From Acidithiobacillus sulfurivorans (GTDB taxonomy: Bacteria > Pseudomonadota > Gammaproteobacteria > Acidithiobacillales > Acidithiobacillaceae), in assembly GCF_018853815.1 (NCBI RefSeq), contig NZ_JAAOMP010000121.1, positions 59,358-123,357 of the forward strand: a stretch of DNA of 64,000 nucleotides, in the 5' to 3' direction. The position numbers and the translations under genes are program-made. Below the pieces are notes generated by a model. That model made no database searches. It had not been told where the DNA came from and worked only from the letters and a program-made list of their open reading frames with translations. Positions 18,519 through 27,041 of the stretch are shown here, piece after piece; position 1 is the stretch's first letter; each line of letters opens with the position of its first letter.

Positions 18519-18952
18519 TGTTACGACTGATCAGCGCCCTGTTTGCAGGATCCCTTTTTGGCCTGGGATTGATTGTCTCTGATATGGTCAATGCCGATCG
18601 TGTCCAGGGCTGGATGGATGTTCTGGGTAATTGGGATCCGACCCTCGCCTTTGTTCTCGGAGGTGCCATTCTGCCCATGCTCCTCGCATGGCCCTTAAGT
18701 GCCCGTCGTGGTAAAGCCCTGCTGGGCAACACCCTGCCGGGCCCGGCCTCAGTCCGTATTGATTGGGAACTATTTTTAGGGGCTGCCTTATTTGGTGCCG
18801 GATGGGCGCTGGTTGGTCTTTGTCCCGGACCGGCCGTAGCTGGATTAGGCCTGAATGGAACCAGTGGCATCGTGTTCTTGCTGGCCATGGGACTGGGAAT
18901 GTATCTCACCCCTCATTTGCGGCGACGCTTCCAAAAACCCGCTATGGCTTGA
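18518..18952 (+). CDS. pmpB: YeeE/YedE family membrane protein, PmpB-like
   Basis: The 144-residue protein is the partner half of the PmpA-like protein. It has about four hydrophobic segments and the motif GLCPGPAVAGLG with its conserved cysteine. The ATG at 18518 overlaps the upstream TAA, giving a standard N-terminus (MLRLISALFAGSLFGLGL); an upstream start would lie within pmpA in another frame. Together the pair should form a sulfur-compound permease supplying or relieving the upstream persulfide dioxygenase. It is followed by the tRNA gene. Confidence 0.85.
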   Translation: MLRLISALFAGSLFGLGLIVSDMVNADRVQGWMDVLGNWDPTLAFVLGGAILPMLLAWPLSARRGKALLGNTLPGPASVRIDWELFLGAALFGAGWALVGLCPGPAVAGLGLNGTSGIVFLLAMGLGMYLTPHLRRRFQKPAMA

Positions 18953-18988
18953 CATCAGCATCTGTAAACGCTTTAATTCGCCGTTCGT

Positions 18989-19065
18989 GGCGCTTTAGCT
19001 CAGTCGGTTAGAGCAGCGGAATCATAATCCGCGTGTCCGGGGTTCGAATCCCTGAAGCGCCACCA
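18989..19065 (+). tRNA. tRNA-Met (CAT)
   Basis: The 77-base cloverleaf includes the encoded CCA. The acceptor stem is GGCGCTT/AAGCGCC, the D-arm contains AGCTCAGTCGGTTAGAGC, the anticodon stem-loop GCGGA-ATCATAA-TCCGC has anticodon CAT, and the T-arm is CCGGGGTTCGAATCCCTG. The absence of initiator features (the acceptor begins with a G-C pair, and the anticodon stem lacks three G-C pairs) points to elongator Met. A CAT anticodon modified to lysidine (Ile2) cannot be excluded. Confidence 0.95.
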
Positions 19066-19074
19066 AATAAAATA

Positions 19075-19103
19075 AGGGCTTAGACTTCGGTCTGGGCCTT
19101 TTT
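19075..19103 (+). terminator. Intrinsic terminator after tRNA-Met
   Basis: An 11-bp stem (19075-19085 with 19090-19100, including G-T pairs) closed by a TTCG loop is followed by a T-rich run. It lies 10 bases after the tRNA CCA end, as expected for a tRNA transcription terminator. Confidence 0.8.
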
Positions 19104-19550
19104 GTTGCTTTCTTTGTCATGCCTGGCAGCAGAATCGTCAAAGTCCTCATTTGAAAATCTCCAGCCATTCTGATGAGTTAATGATGCACCGCTTCGGTCA
19201 GGCAAGCTCCTCACCTTCAAATCCGAGTTGTTATGCGTGGGGATCGCTTTGGGGTTTCCCGCTGCGGTCAATTCGAGCAAGTGACTGTCACCTTCATCAG
19301 GGAAATTGGACGCTATCCGAAGTGGTTAGATATTCACTGGGGCCTGATACTGCTAAGTTGAGTGAGTTTACAGCCTGATATAAATAGCGGCCACGTACTC
19401 TAACCCATATTCGCATCGCCTTAAAATTGTTTCAAAAATATTACGTTCTTGACATGAAATTAGTGAGCTAAACAGCGCAGGCTCAGCTTTTTCACATGTG
19501 TTTTTATGTTATGCTTATGCACGAATCTTGAACCATTTAAGGTGAGAATC
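19104..19550 (+). other. Intergenic region upstream of pelA, no gene recognised
   Basis: About 450 bp separate the tRNA terminator from pelA. Short frames on both strands exist, but none has a recognisable domain or a convincing ribosome binding site. A TTGACA occurs at 19449 without a good -10 at normal spacing, and TATGCT near 19510 could be a -10. The region must hold the pel promoter. No c-di-GMP riboswitch consensus was seen. Confidence 0.5.
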
Positions 19551-22313
19551 ATGCAGCGTAGTAAATCTTTTTTATGCCTAAAAAGCGGTTTATTGCTGCT
19601 ATGCGTTTTGTTTCTCCCTTGGTCGGCTTTCGCGAGCACCTTACCCAGCGTAGGATTTTACTACGGCTCCGGCCCCGCGCCCGAGGCATTTCATGATTTC
19701 AACTGGGTAGTCGTCAACCCTGGGAGTCAACGCCTACCTGCTGACTTTGATAAAAATCAGCAGGTTTTTGCGTATGTCAGTATCGGCGAGGCCACACCAG
19801 GTGACGCCCACTATCAAAACCTGCCTGACAGTTGTGTCATGGGCACCAATCCCAACTGGGGGGGCAAAATTATCAACCTTGCCCATGCCGATTGCCGCAG
19901 TTATTTATTAAATCAGGTTATTAATCCTATCTGGCAGCAAGGCTACCACGCCTTTTTTATGGACACTCTGGACTCATTCAAGCTGGTTGATACAAGCCCT
20001 GCCGCCCAGAAACAACAGGAAGCCGGACTGGTGCAACTCATTAAAGCCATCAAGACAGAACATCCCGATGTGCAGCTCATTGCCAATCGTGGCTTTTCGG
20101 TGCTCCCCGAGATCCATCAGGACCTTGTTGGCGTTGTTGCTGAGTCCTTGTTCAAACAATGGGATCAAGGCACAAGAAGTTACACCTCGGTGCCCGAGAG
20201 TGAGCAGCGAGCCCTGATTCCGGAGCTCAAGAAGGTCCAGGGATACGGACTTCCAGCAATAGTCATCGACTACATGTCGCCCAAACTCAATCGTCAGGGT
20301 TGGTGGGAAGACGCCCAAAAAATTCAGTCCCTGGGCTTTGTACCTTATGTTACCGATTCCGGACTGACGGCGGTTGGCGCAGGATTACGCGAACCCATGC
20401 CTCGTCATGTGCTGATTATGTACAATAGCAGCGACCCCAAACAGTACAGTTCTGCCTTTGCCAATGGCGCCATGCCTCTGGAATACCTGGGTTACATACC
20501 AAGTTTCCATCGGCTTTCCGAGCCATTACCTGCAAAACCACGCGCTGGAGAATACGCTGGCATCATCCTGTGGAGCGATGGTGATCCTGTCAAAGATGTC
20601 GCCGGAATTTCACACTGGTTGAATGAAGCCAAGGCACAGGGTATCCCTATCCTGTTGATTGGTGATTTTCAGGACGCCCTGGATGACAAAACCTATATGG
20701 ATCTTGGTATGAACAAGCCGACAAGCCACGAAGTCGGCTCTCTGAGTATTGCGTCCCAAAACAAAAACATGAGCTATGAAATGCCGATCACAGCTAATCC
20801 TCGGGACTTTTTACAAATAACAGCCCCATCCGACAGCAGAATCTGGCTCACCCTAAAAAGTTCTACGGGTGACAACGAAGATGCGGCGGCAATCACGCCC
20901 TGGGGCGGATATGTGTTATCGCCCTATATACTGACGACACTTCCCAATAAGGACAACCGCTGGTTGGTAAATCCTTTCCAGTTATATCGCGAGGCATTTC
21001 GCTTGCCGGAAATGCCGGTACCGGATACCACCACAGAAAGTGGACGACGACTGTTCATGGCCCATACTGATGGCGATGGCTTTATTAGCCGCGCGCAATT
21101 TCCGCCTTACCACATTGCTGGTGAGGTTTACATGCACCGGATTCTGGAAAAGTACAAGCTACCCTTTACCGGCTCCGTCATTGTAGGTGATTTACTGCCG
21201 GGAAATCGGGGGTTGTATCCGGCCCTGGCACCCTTGGGCAGCAAAGTTGCCCAAGAAGTTTTCCGGCTGCCCTATGTCGAAATAGGCTCACATATGTGGT
21301 CTCACCCTTTCGACTGGCCTGCCATTGAAGCCGGCAAGGATTATCCTGGCATTAACCTGCCGGTTCCTGGCTATAAATTCAGTCCTTATATGGAAGCCGT
21401 TGGCGCTGCCAAATGGATTGATAAACATTTGGCCCCACCTGATAAAAAAGTCGTCATTGACCAGTGGTCCGGTGACTGTGAACCGGATGCCCAAGTAGTT
21501 GGCTTGGCCTACAGTGCGGGGCTCATGAATATCAATGGTGGTGAAAGCACCATCAGCAAAAAAAATCCGAGTATTACAGCAGTACCCCCCATCGGCATCT
21601 TTAGGGGAAAATGGCTGCAGGTGTTTGCCCCAGATGCCAATGAAGACTATTTCACCAACCAGTGGCACGGACCCTACTGGGGCTTCGAAAACGTCATCCA
21701 GACTTTTGAAATGACCAACAAACCACGCCGACTGAAACCCATAGATATATACACGCACTGGTATTCAGCCACCAAACTGGCTTCTATTTCTGCTCTGGAC
21801 AAGGTTTACCAATGGGTGCTGACCCAATCCATCACGCCAATTTATGTGGCTGATTATGGACACATTGCCAATAACTTTTTCACCATTCACTTGGCTCGCG
21901 AAGGCAAAGGTTTCTGGATTGGCGGAGCAGAAGCCCTGCGTGAATTACGCATGCCAACCGGCCTGGGAACCCCAGAAATTGCCAATAGCCAGGGAATAGC
22001 TGGATATAATTCAAGTCCCAATGGCAATATTTACGTTCATATGGATGGGAGTTCGTCCGTTTATCTTGCGTTAGGCCAAAGCCCGAAGCCTTTCCCTTAT
22101 ATCATCAGCGCTAACGCACCCATTGCAGCATTTACCCCTGAAAACAGGGGGTTCACCGCCAAACTGAAGGGCTATGTACCCGTACAGGTACAAATGGGAA
22201 ATGTGCAAAACTGCCGCGCCAGCTTGAACGGGCAGACCACAGCCATTCCGGTCAGCGGACAACTGCAAAGCACTGCGCATGATGTCACTCTGCATGTCTC
22301 CTGCTCTCAATAA
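19551..22313 (+). CDS. pelA: Pel polysaccharide hydrolase/deacetylase PelA
   Basis: PelA is the periplasmic Pel-modifying enzyme, with an N-terminal endo-galactosaminidase domain and a C-terminal deacetylase domain. The 920-residue protein starts with a signal peptide (SGLLLLCVLFLPWSAFA). The hydrolase domain includes VAYVSIGEATPGD-like residues and a candidate catalytic Glu198 in VVAESLF. The deacetylase metal site is visible as HTDGDG (Asp507) and GSHMWSH (His581, His585), matching Asp530, His600 and His604 of Pseudomonas aeruginosa PelA. The ATG at 19551 has AAGGTGAG upstream. It leads the pel operon and overlaps the next gene. Confidence 0.95.
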   Translation: MQRSKSFLCLKSGLLLLCVLFLPWSAFASTLPSVGFYYGSGPAPEAFHDFNWVVVNPGSQRLPADFDKNQQVFAYVSIGEATPGDAHYQNLPDSCVMGTNPNWGGKIINLAHADCRSYLLNQVINPIWQQGYHAFFMDTLDSFKLVDTSPAAQKQQEAGLVQLIKAIKTEHPDVQLIANRGFSVLPEIHQDLVGVVAESLFKQWDQGTRSYTSVPESEQRALIPELKKVQGYGLPAIVIDYMSPKLNRQGWWEDAQKIQSLGFVPYVTDSGLTAVGAGLREPMPRHVLIMYNSSDPKQYSSAFANGAMPLEYLGYIPSFHRLSEPLPAKPRAGEYAGIILWSDGDPVKDVAGISHWLNEAKAQGIPILLIGDFQDALDDKTYMDLGMNKPTSHEVGSLSIASQNKNMSYEMPITANPRDFLQITAPSDSRIWLTLKSSTGDNEDAAAITPWGGYVLSPYILTTLPNKDNRWLVNPFQLYREAFRLPEMPVPDTTTESGRRLFMAHTDGDGFISRAQFPPYHIAGEVYMHRILEKYKLPFTGSVIVGDLLPGNRGLYPALAPLGSKVAQEVFRLPYVEIGSHMWSHPFDWPAIEAGKDYPGINLPVPGYKFSPYMEAVGAAKWIDKHLAPPDKKVVIDQWSGDCEPDAQVVGLAYSAGLMNINGGESTISKKNPSITAVPPIGIFRGKWLQVFAPDANEDYFTNQWHGPYWGFENVIQTFEMTNKPRRLKPIDIYTHWYSATKLASISALDKVYQWVLTQSITPIYVADYGHIANNFFTIHLAREGKGFWIGGAEALRELRMPTGLGTPEIANSQGIAGYNSSPNGNIYVHMDGSSSVYLALGQSPKPFPYIISANAPIAAFTPENRGFTAKLKGYVPVQVQMGNVQNCRASLNGQTTAIPVSGQLQSTAHDVTLHVSCSQ

Positions 22314-23139
22314 ACCGCAGCTTCCGGCGCAGTACGTACTGCGTCCGGCCAGTATTTTTATTTTTATTGTCGTGGTACTGACAGTGATTCTGGCTATTGC
22401 CTGGAGTTATGGCTGGAATGGTAAGTTGGACTTCCAAAACTCATCCGCCAATGGCAAAGCACGTATCCAGAGTGCCGAGCTTTTGCTGCAAAGCGGCCAG
22501 TATCAGGCTGCATACCAACAATTGAAACCCATTCTTGATCGTCCCCAGGATCCGGTTTACCGACAGGCGCAACGCATGCAATGGAAAATTGACTGGACAA
22601 ATGCCATGGCCCAGCCCCCACATTCTGCAGCCAGGGCAAAGGCCCAAGCTGCACTTGCTCTACGCCTGGATCAATTACTCAAGGAAGGCCGTTGGTCTGC
22701 CAAAGATTATGCGCATTTTGCCATCGATGCCCAGATGATTGGGGCTTATGACCAGAGCGCAGAAGCATGGTTAGCTGTAGCCAGAGAAAATCCGAAAGCC
22801 GCCACGCAAGCCATGAACTCGGCAGCAGCTGCCTGGACCGCAAATGGTAAAAGTGTCAAAGCGGGACAACTGCTTCTGCAAATGGCGTTACACAACAAGC
22901 AGACTTCCTTGCAAGAAGATTATTTTATCCGTGGCCTGACTCTGATTCAGGGGGGCGGCGGTGCCAGACTCGCCCTGGCTCAGGGTGAAAAAATCTTGTC
23001 CGGACTGCCTCAACTTGCAAAAAAAACCGATATTGTTTTGATCATGGCGCGTCTGGCCTTGTCTGCCGGACAACCCAGTCTCGCCGCCCAATGGTTAAAA
23101 GCGCAACTCGAAAGCTCAGCGCAGGATCATCTTCCATGA
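22294..23139 (+). CDS. pelB: PelB-like inner-membrane TPR protein (N-terminal third of PelB)
   Basis: The protein of about 281 residues has a short cytoplasmic N-terminus, one transmembrane segment (FIFIVVVLTVILAIAW) and then TPR-like helical repeats facing the periplasm. This layout matches the N-terminal end of Pseudomonas PelB, which is a single protein of roughly 1,190 residues. The start is uncertain: ATG at 22279, 22282 or 22294 overlap the pelA end, and none has a good Shine-Dalgarno, so coupling to pelA is likely. Its TGA overlaps the next ATG (ATGA). PelB scaffolds PelA and carries polymer towards the outer-membrane pore. Confidence 0.75.
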   Translation: MSPALNKPQLPAQYVLRPASIFIFIVVVLTVILAIAWSYGWNGKLDFQNSSANGKARIQSAELLLQSGQYQAAYQQLKPILDRPQDPVYRQAQRMQWKIDWTNAMAQPPHSAARAKAQAALALRLDQLLKEGRWSAKDYAHFAIDAQMIGAYDQSAEAWLAVARENPKAATQAMNSAAAAWTANGKSVKAGQLLLQMALHNKQTSLQEDYFIRGLTLIQGGGGARLALAQGEKILSGLPQLAKKTDIVLIMARLALSAGQPSLAAQWLKAQLESSAQDHLP

Positions 23140-24797
23140 CCACGCCAAAACTGCTGCTAGGAATAATTTTGCTGGCTGTAGGAGTCACGGCGCAGGCCCA
23201 GGATTCTGCAGCGGCGACACCATGGTGGAAAGCTCCGGGCAGCCTCGCCGCCGACGATGCAAAGTGGCGAGCGGAAGACGATAAACAAAAGGACAATGCG
23301 GACGCTTTTGCTGCCAGTCTGGCGCAAAGCATCAAGACGGGCAAGGGTATGGGATATCTGGACCAAGGCGGCGTTTCACCTTCCTGGTACAAGCCTCCCA
23401 TGCTTGTCGAGCCCTTTCCGGGAAGTTATTCACCTGAACTCTATGAATTGGCCTACAATGTTTTCCTGAAAACAGGACAGTTGAAAGAGGCCTACCGCCT
23501 GGCTTATACCGCAGTAGTGCAGGTGCCGGGAAACGTCCTCTGGCGACAACGACTCATTCAGGTCGGCACTTGGCTGGAACAAAGAGAAACGGTTTTGCAG
23601 CAATGGCAATGGATGGCGCAGCGCGATCTGCCGGGGGCTCGCGCTGCAGCGGTCAAGTTAGCGGCTGCACTCTCGCGGCCGGATATTGTCATCCAGTTGC
23701 TTTCACCAGTGGCCAGGGCCGGACAACTCAGTGATGCTGACTGGAAAACCCTGATTTATGCTTACGGGCAATTGAGTGAACCGGACAAGGCGATAGCTGA
23801 TATCAACCAGTCATTGCAGCATACCGGTCCCAAGCGGTTTTTACTGGAGCAAAAAGCCTATCTCAGTTATCAACGGGGAGAAATAGCTCAGAGTCTCGCA
23901 GCGCTGCAAGGCGTCGAAAAGCATTTCCAGGCGACTCCCGACATAGCCATACAGGAAGCCCGTCTGCTGTCCATGCAGGGGAAATATGCGGAAGCTTTTG
24001 CTGCCATGGATCATGTACGCAGCAAAGCCAGTCTGAATGATGTCCCATTCTGGCATTTATTGGCGGTTCTCGCTTGGGAAGTTCATGATCACGAGGCGGC
24101 CTATGATGCCGAGAAAAAACTGTACCTGCTGGGCGCCGCTAGCCAATATGATTTGCAGCGCTTGATCATGCTGGTCGGCTCGAAAAATCCAGAGGCGGCC
24201 CTAGCTGTTGCCCAGCGGGGTTGGAAAATATATCAATTCCCCTATTTTTACTTCGAGAGTCTGACGTATGCGGGTCAAGCGCACGAATGGAAAACACTGG
24301 GGCAACTTTTACAGTCAGTGCCTGCCCATGATCCTCAGGATCTACGCTCTTATGCAACCTATTGGCTGGCCATGGGGCAGTGGGCCAATGCTGTGGAAAA
24401 TTATCCTGCGGCGGAATGGGCGTATGCTGAAGCGTTACGTCTGAATCCAGAGGATGAGATCGCCAAAAACAATCTACTCTGGATGCTGGTCGATTCTGGA
24501 AATGTCCATGCATTGCGGGCATTATTGGCGGGCGATGTCCTGCAACCACCAGAAAGTCTTCGGAACGTGACACAAAATGCGCTGGAGCGTCTGGGACACA
24601 ACACAACAGCCCTATTCCTCGCCCGGCAAAATTTGCCATCGCTTAAGCCCAACAGCCTTCGGCTGCTCAATGAGGCGTCTCTTTGGGAGTCTGCGGGCAG
24701 TCCCGGTATAGCCTGGTCATTACGGCAAAACGTCATCGCTGACAGCCTGTCCAGTCTTCAGAAAAATCACTGGCAAGGGGTTACTCCACATGAATAA
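23136..24797 (+). CDS. pelB: PelB-like periplasmic TPR protein (middle third of PelB)
   Basis: The 553-residue protein begins with its own Sec signal peptide (TTPKLLLGIILLAVGVTAQAQ), followed by a long series of TPR-type helix pairs from about residue 80 to the end. The canonical Ala/Gly/Tyr spacing is visible in LYELAYNVFLKTGQLKEAYR and AEWAYAEALRLNPEDEIAK. It corresponds to the TPR scaffold that binds PelA in other species. The ATG at 23136 overlaps the preceding stop as ATGA and directly gives the signal peptide. The separate signal argues that this is a genuine gene, not a frameshift fragment of pelB. It overlaps the barrel gene by 8 bp. Confidence 0.8.
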   Translation: MTTPKLLLGIILLAVGVTAQAQDSAAATPWWKAPGSLAADDAKWRAEDDKQKDNADAFAASLAQSIKTGKGMGYLDQGGVSPSWYKPPMLVEPFPGSYSPELYELAYNVFLKTGQLKEAYRLAYTAVVQVPGNVLWRQRLIQVGTWLEQRETVLQQWQWMAQRDLPGARAAAVKLAAALSRPDIVIQLLSPVARAGQLSDADWKTLIYAYGQLSEPDKAIADINQSLQHTGPKRFLLEQKAYLSYQRGEIAQSLAALQGVEKHFQATPDIAIQEARLLSMQGKYAEAFAAMDHVRSKASLNDVPFWHLLAVLAWEVHDHEAAYDAEKKLYLLGAASQYDLQRLIMLVGSKNPEAALAVAQRGWKIYQFPYFYFESLTYAGQAHEWKTLGQLLQSVPAHDPQDLRSYATYWLAMGQWANAVENYPAAEWAYAEALRLNPEDEIAKNNLLWMLVDSGNVHALRALLAGDVLQPPESLRNVTQNALERLGHNTTALFLARQNLPSLKPNSLRLLNEASLWESAGSPGIAWSLRQNVIADSLSSLQKNHWQGVTPHE

Positions 24798-26475
24798 ACG
24801 TCCACTGCCAGCCCATTCAAAAATCGTCCTGACTTCATTCAAATTTCTGATTGCCAGTGGTTCTCTGATTTTCAGCGTGAAAGTGCTGGCCGACACTCAA
24901 AATGGTATCCTGCCCCCCGAAGCGGCCCCTTTTCCTGAACAACAGCAGATTACTGCGCATAATGCGACCGAACCCAGTTCACCCGTCATCAGGCGTGATG
25001 AGCAGGTTATCAAAAAGCGCCACGAGGCTAGAGAAGCACTTCTGCATGAAGCCATTCCGGTCGGGATGGAAGGCTCAACTTTGGCAGCGCCAATTCTGCC
25101 ATTTACAATGCAAGCCACGGCTCCAACAAAAATCGCTCCTCAAAAAATCAACAGCCAGGAAGACGCACTCCATACCTTGGCAGCGGCGCTGGCAGCTTCG
25201 CCCAAAGAAGGCAATCAGACGCAAGCCATTCTGATGGCCGCTGCTGATCATGGCGATTATTTGCCCGCCATTTCCTGGAGTCTGGCCAGAAAATATTGGG
25301 GTTTAGCAAAACTTCTGGTCGAAAACAATCCTGGGCGCACCCCACCCTGGGTGCACTTAAGCCTGGCTTTACATAACAAAGATCTAGACACCATTAAGTC
25401 TCTGCTGGACCATCCGGCTGATTTACCGTCAAAGGAAATGTTTCAGGCTGAAGAAGATTTGGGGCGTCCGCGTCAGGCCCAATCCCTGGCTATTAAAGCC
25501 CTGCAGGTGAATCCTTTTGACCGGGAATTACGGCGTTTGTACGTGGATAGTCTGGCCCATACGGCTAGCTATGCGGGTATTCAGGGGAGCTGGCAAAGCT
25601 TCAATGGTCTGCAACTTTATGGACCGGAGCTTAACGCCCGCATTCATGCTTCGCCGTTTTGGGGCATACAGATCCAAAGTCAAAACTTATGGCAGAACGC
25701 AAATAGCGACACGCAGCTGATTACCACCCCGAGACTACAAAATCGCACAGATGTAGGCGTTTTTTGGGACAGTCGCCGTTGGCAGGGAGATCTCAGTGCT
25801 GGCGAATATCAGGGACTGCAAAACAACTGGACCAGCAGGTTGGCAGTAAGCTGGCAAATGACCAGCAGCACTAGCATTTCAACGCGCCTGGCTTATCACT
25901 CCCAGACTTTCCAAAGCCCGGCTTTGGCTGTTGCCGGCATGGCCAATCGTGCAGAAATTCAACTAACCCAGACCTTAGATAGTTGGACGACCAATGCCGC
26001 CCTCGGTTGGAATCAGTATCTTGGACAGGATGGTATTCAGCAGGGCACTGATAGCTATGGTGAATTAGGCGCATTCTGGCGCAGCAACCTTGGACCCTGG
26101 GAGTTTCATGTCGGCCCATTTGCTGATTATCACGCACTACAGCGTCGCGCAGCCCCCGAGGGGGTTGTCGCCCAGGTGCTTTCCACAGATGCCCGCAATA
26201 TCGATAGCATCCTGCCTGGAAGTTATGCCGATTATGGTGTGCGCCTGCAATGGGGGGCTCTGGAGCAAGATTTACATCCCGGCTGGACGCCCAATCTACA
26301 ACTCAGTGTCTATGACAACTCCCGATTCGGCTTTCAATATCAACTGAACGCCGGGGTAAGCACAGCGGTATTGGGACCAGATCGTCTCAGCCTGGATTTT
26401 TCCCAGGGACAAGGGGGGAATGGATTGGCATTGAACCAGCGCATTTTCGCTTTAAATTATCGTTTTTATTTTTAA
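24790..26475 (+). CDS. pelB: PelB-like outer-membrane beta-barrel (C-terminal third of PelB)
   Basis: The 561-residue protein has an N-terminal signal segment (FLIASGSLIFSVKVLA), a low-complexity linker and TPR-like helices to about residue 240. About 300 residues of alternating amphipathic strands follow, typical of an outer-membrane porin. It ends in NYRFYF with a terminal Phe, the normal beta-signal for barrel assembly. It should form the Pel export pore, with PelC as the periplasmic funnel. The ATG overlaps the upstream gene by 8 bp. The separate signal peptide again shows that this PelB is made in parts. Confidence 0.82.
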   Translation: MNKRPLPAHSKIVLTSFKFLIASGSLIFSVKVLADTQNGILPPEAAPFPEQQQITAHNATEPSSPVIRRDEQVIKKRHEAREALLHEAIPVGMEGSTLAAPILPFTMQATAPTKIAPQKINSQEDALHTLAAALAASPKEGNQTQAILMAAADHGDYLPAISWSLARKYWGLAKLLVENNPGRTPPWVHLSLALHNKDLDTIKSLLDHPADLPSKEMFQAEEDLGRPRQAQSLAIKALQVNPFDRELRRLYVDSLAHTASYAGIQGSWQSFNGLQLYGPELNARIHASPFWGIQIQSQNLWQNANSDTQLITTPRLQNRTDVGVFWDSRRWQGDLSAGEYQGLQNNWTSRLAVSWQMTSSTSISTRLAYHSQTFQSPALAVAGMANRAEIQLTQTLDSWTTNAALGWNQYLGQDGIQQGTDSYGELGAFWRSNLGPWEFHVGPFADYHALQRRAAPEGVVAQVLSTDARNIDSILPGSYADYGVRLQWGALEQDLHPGWTPNLQLSVYDNSRFGFQYQLNAGVSTAVLGPDRLSLDFSQGQGGNGLALNQRIFALNYRFYF

Positions 26476-26500
26476 TATGATCTGTTGAGGGAGAAAAAAT

Positions 26501-27034
26501 ATGTTAAAAACAAAAGGAATCTGGATTCCCATTTTGGCATTAATGCTCAGCGGTTGCGCGGGGATGAGCGTCCAGTCGGCTAAACCCGTTGCGCTAAGCA
26601 AAGGGGCGGCCTGGACGGTATTGCCCTTTGCCAACAATACGGAAACCCCGTTAGCCAATGAACGTGCGGCAGCACTAGCAGCAGGTATTTTACAAAGTGA
26701 TAATCAGCGCGTGTTGGGTACCCTGCCAATTCGTAGCCGGACCCAGGCATTACTGGGTGGCGACTGGAAAAAAGAGTACGCGACTGCACTCGGTAGCGCA
26801 CGTAGTGATGGCGTGCATTACGCCTTGGGTGGCAGTGTTGATGAATGGAACTACCGTGCGGGAATCAATGCTGAGCCCGTTGTGACCATGACACTCTGGA
26901 TTGTCGATGTACCTGCGGACAAGGTGATCTGGACGGGTGTAGGCAGTGCCCATGGGGGAAGCCTTGGACGTGGTGGTACCGGCGGTCTCGCACAGGGACT
27001 GATTCACCGCCTGATTGATCGCGCCCTGAATTAA
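26501..27034 (+). CDS. pelC: Pel outer-membrane lipoprotein PelC
   Basis: The 177-residue protein has a lipoprotein signal (ILALMLSGC) with the lipid-modified cysteine near residue 19. The rest resembles the DUF799-like fold of PelC, which forms a ring under the PelB pore. The mature part contains VLPFANNTETPLANERAA and GRGGTGGLAQGLIHRLI. GAGGGAG lies upstream of the ATG. Its place directly behind the barrel gene and before pelD is the standard pel order. Confidence 0.9.
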   Translation: MLKTKGIWIPILALMLSGCAGMSVQSAKPVALSKGAAWTVLPFANNTETPLANERAAALAAGILQSDNQRVLGTLPIRSRTQALLGGDWKKEYATALGSARSDGVHYALGGSVDEWNYRAGINAEPVVTMTLWIVDVPADKVIWTGVGSAHGGSLGRGGTGGLAQGLIHRLIDRALN

Positions 27035-27041
27035 AGACCCG

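Noticed and set aside
19151..19378. Short frames upstream of pelA read as a small gene
   Set aside because: No ribosome binding site, no recognisable domain and unconvincing composition; treated as intergenic.
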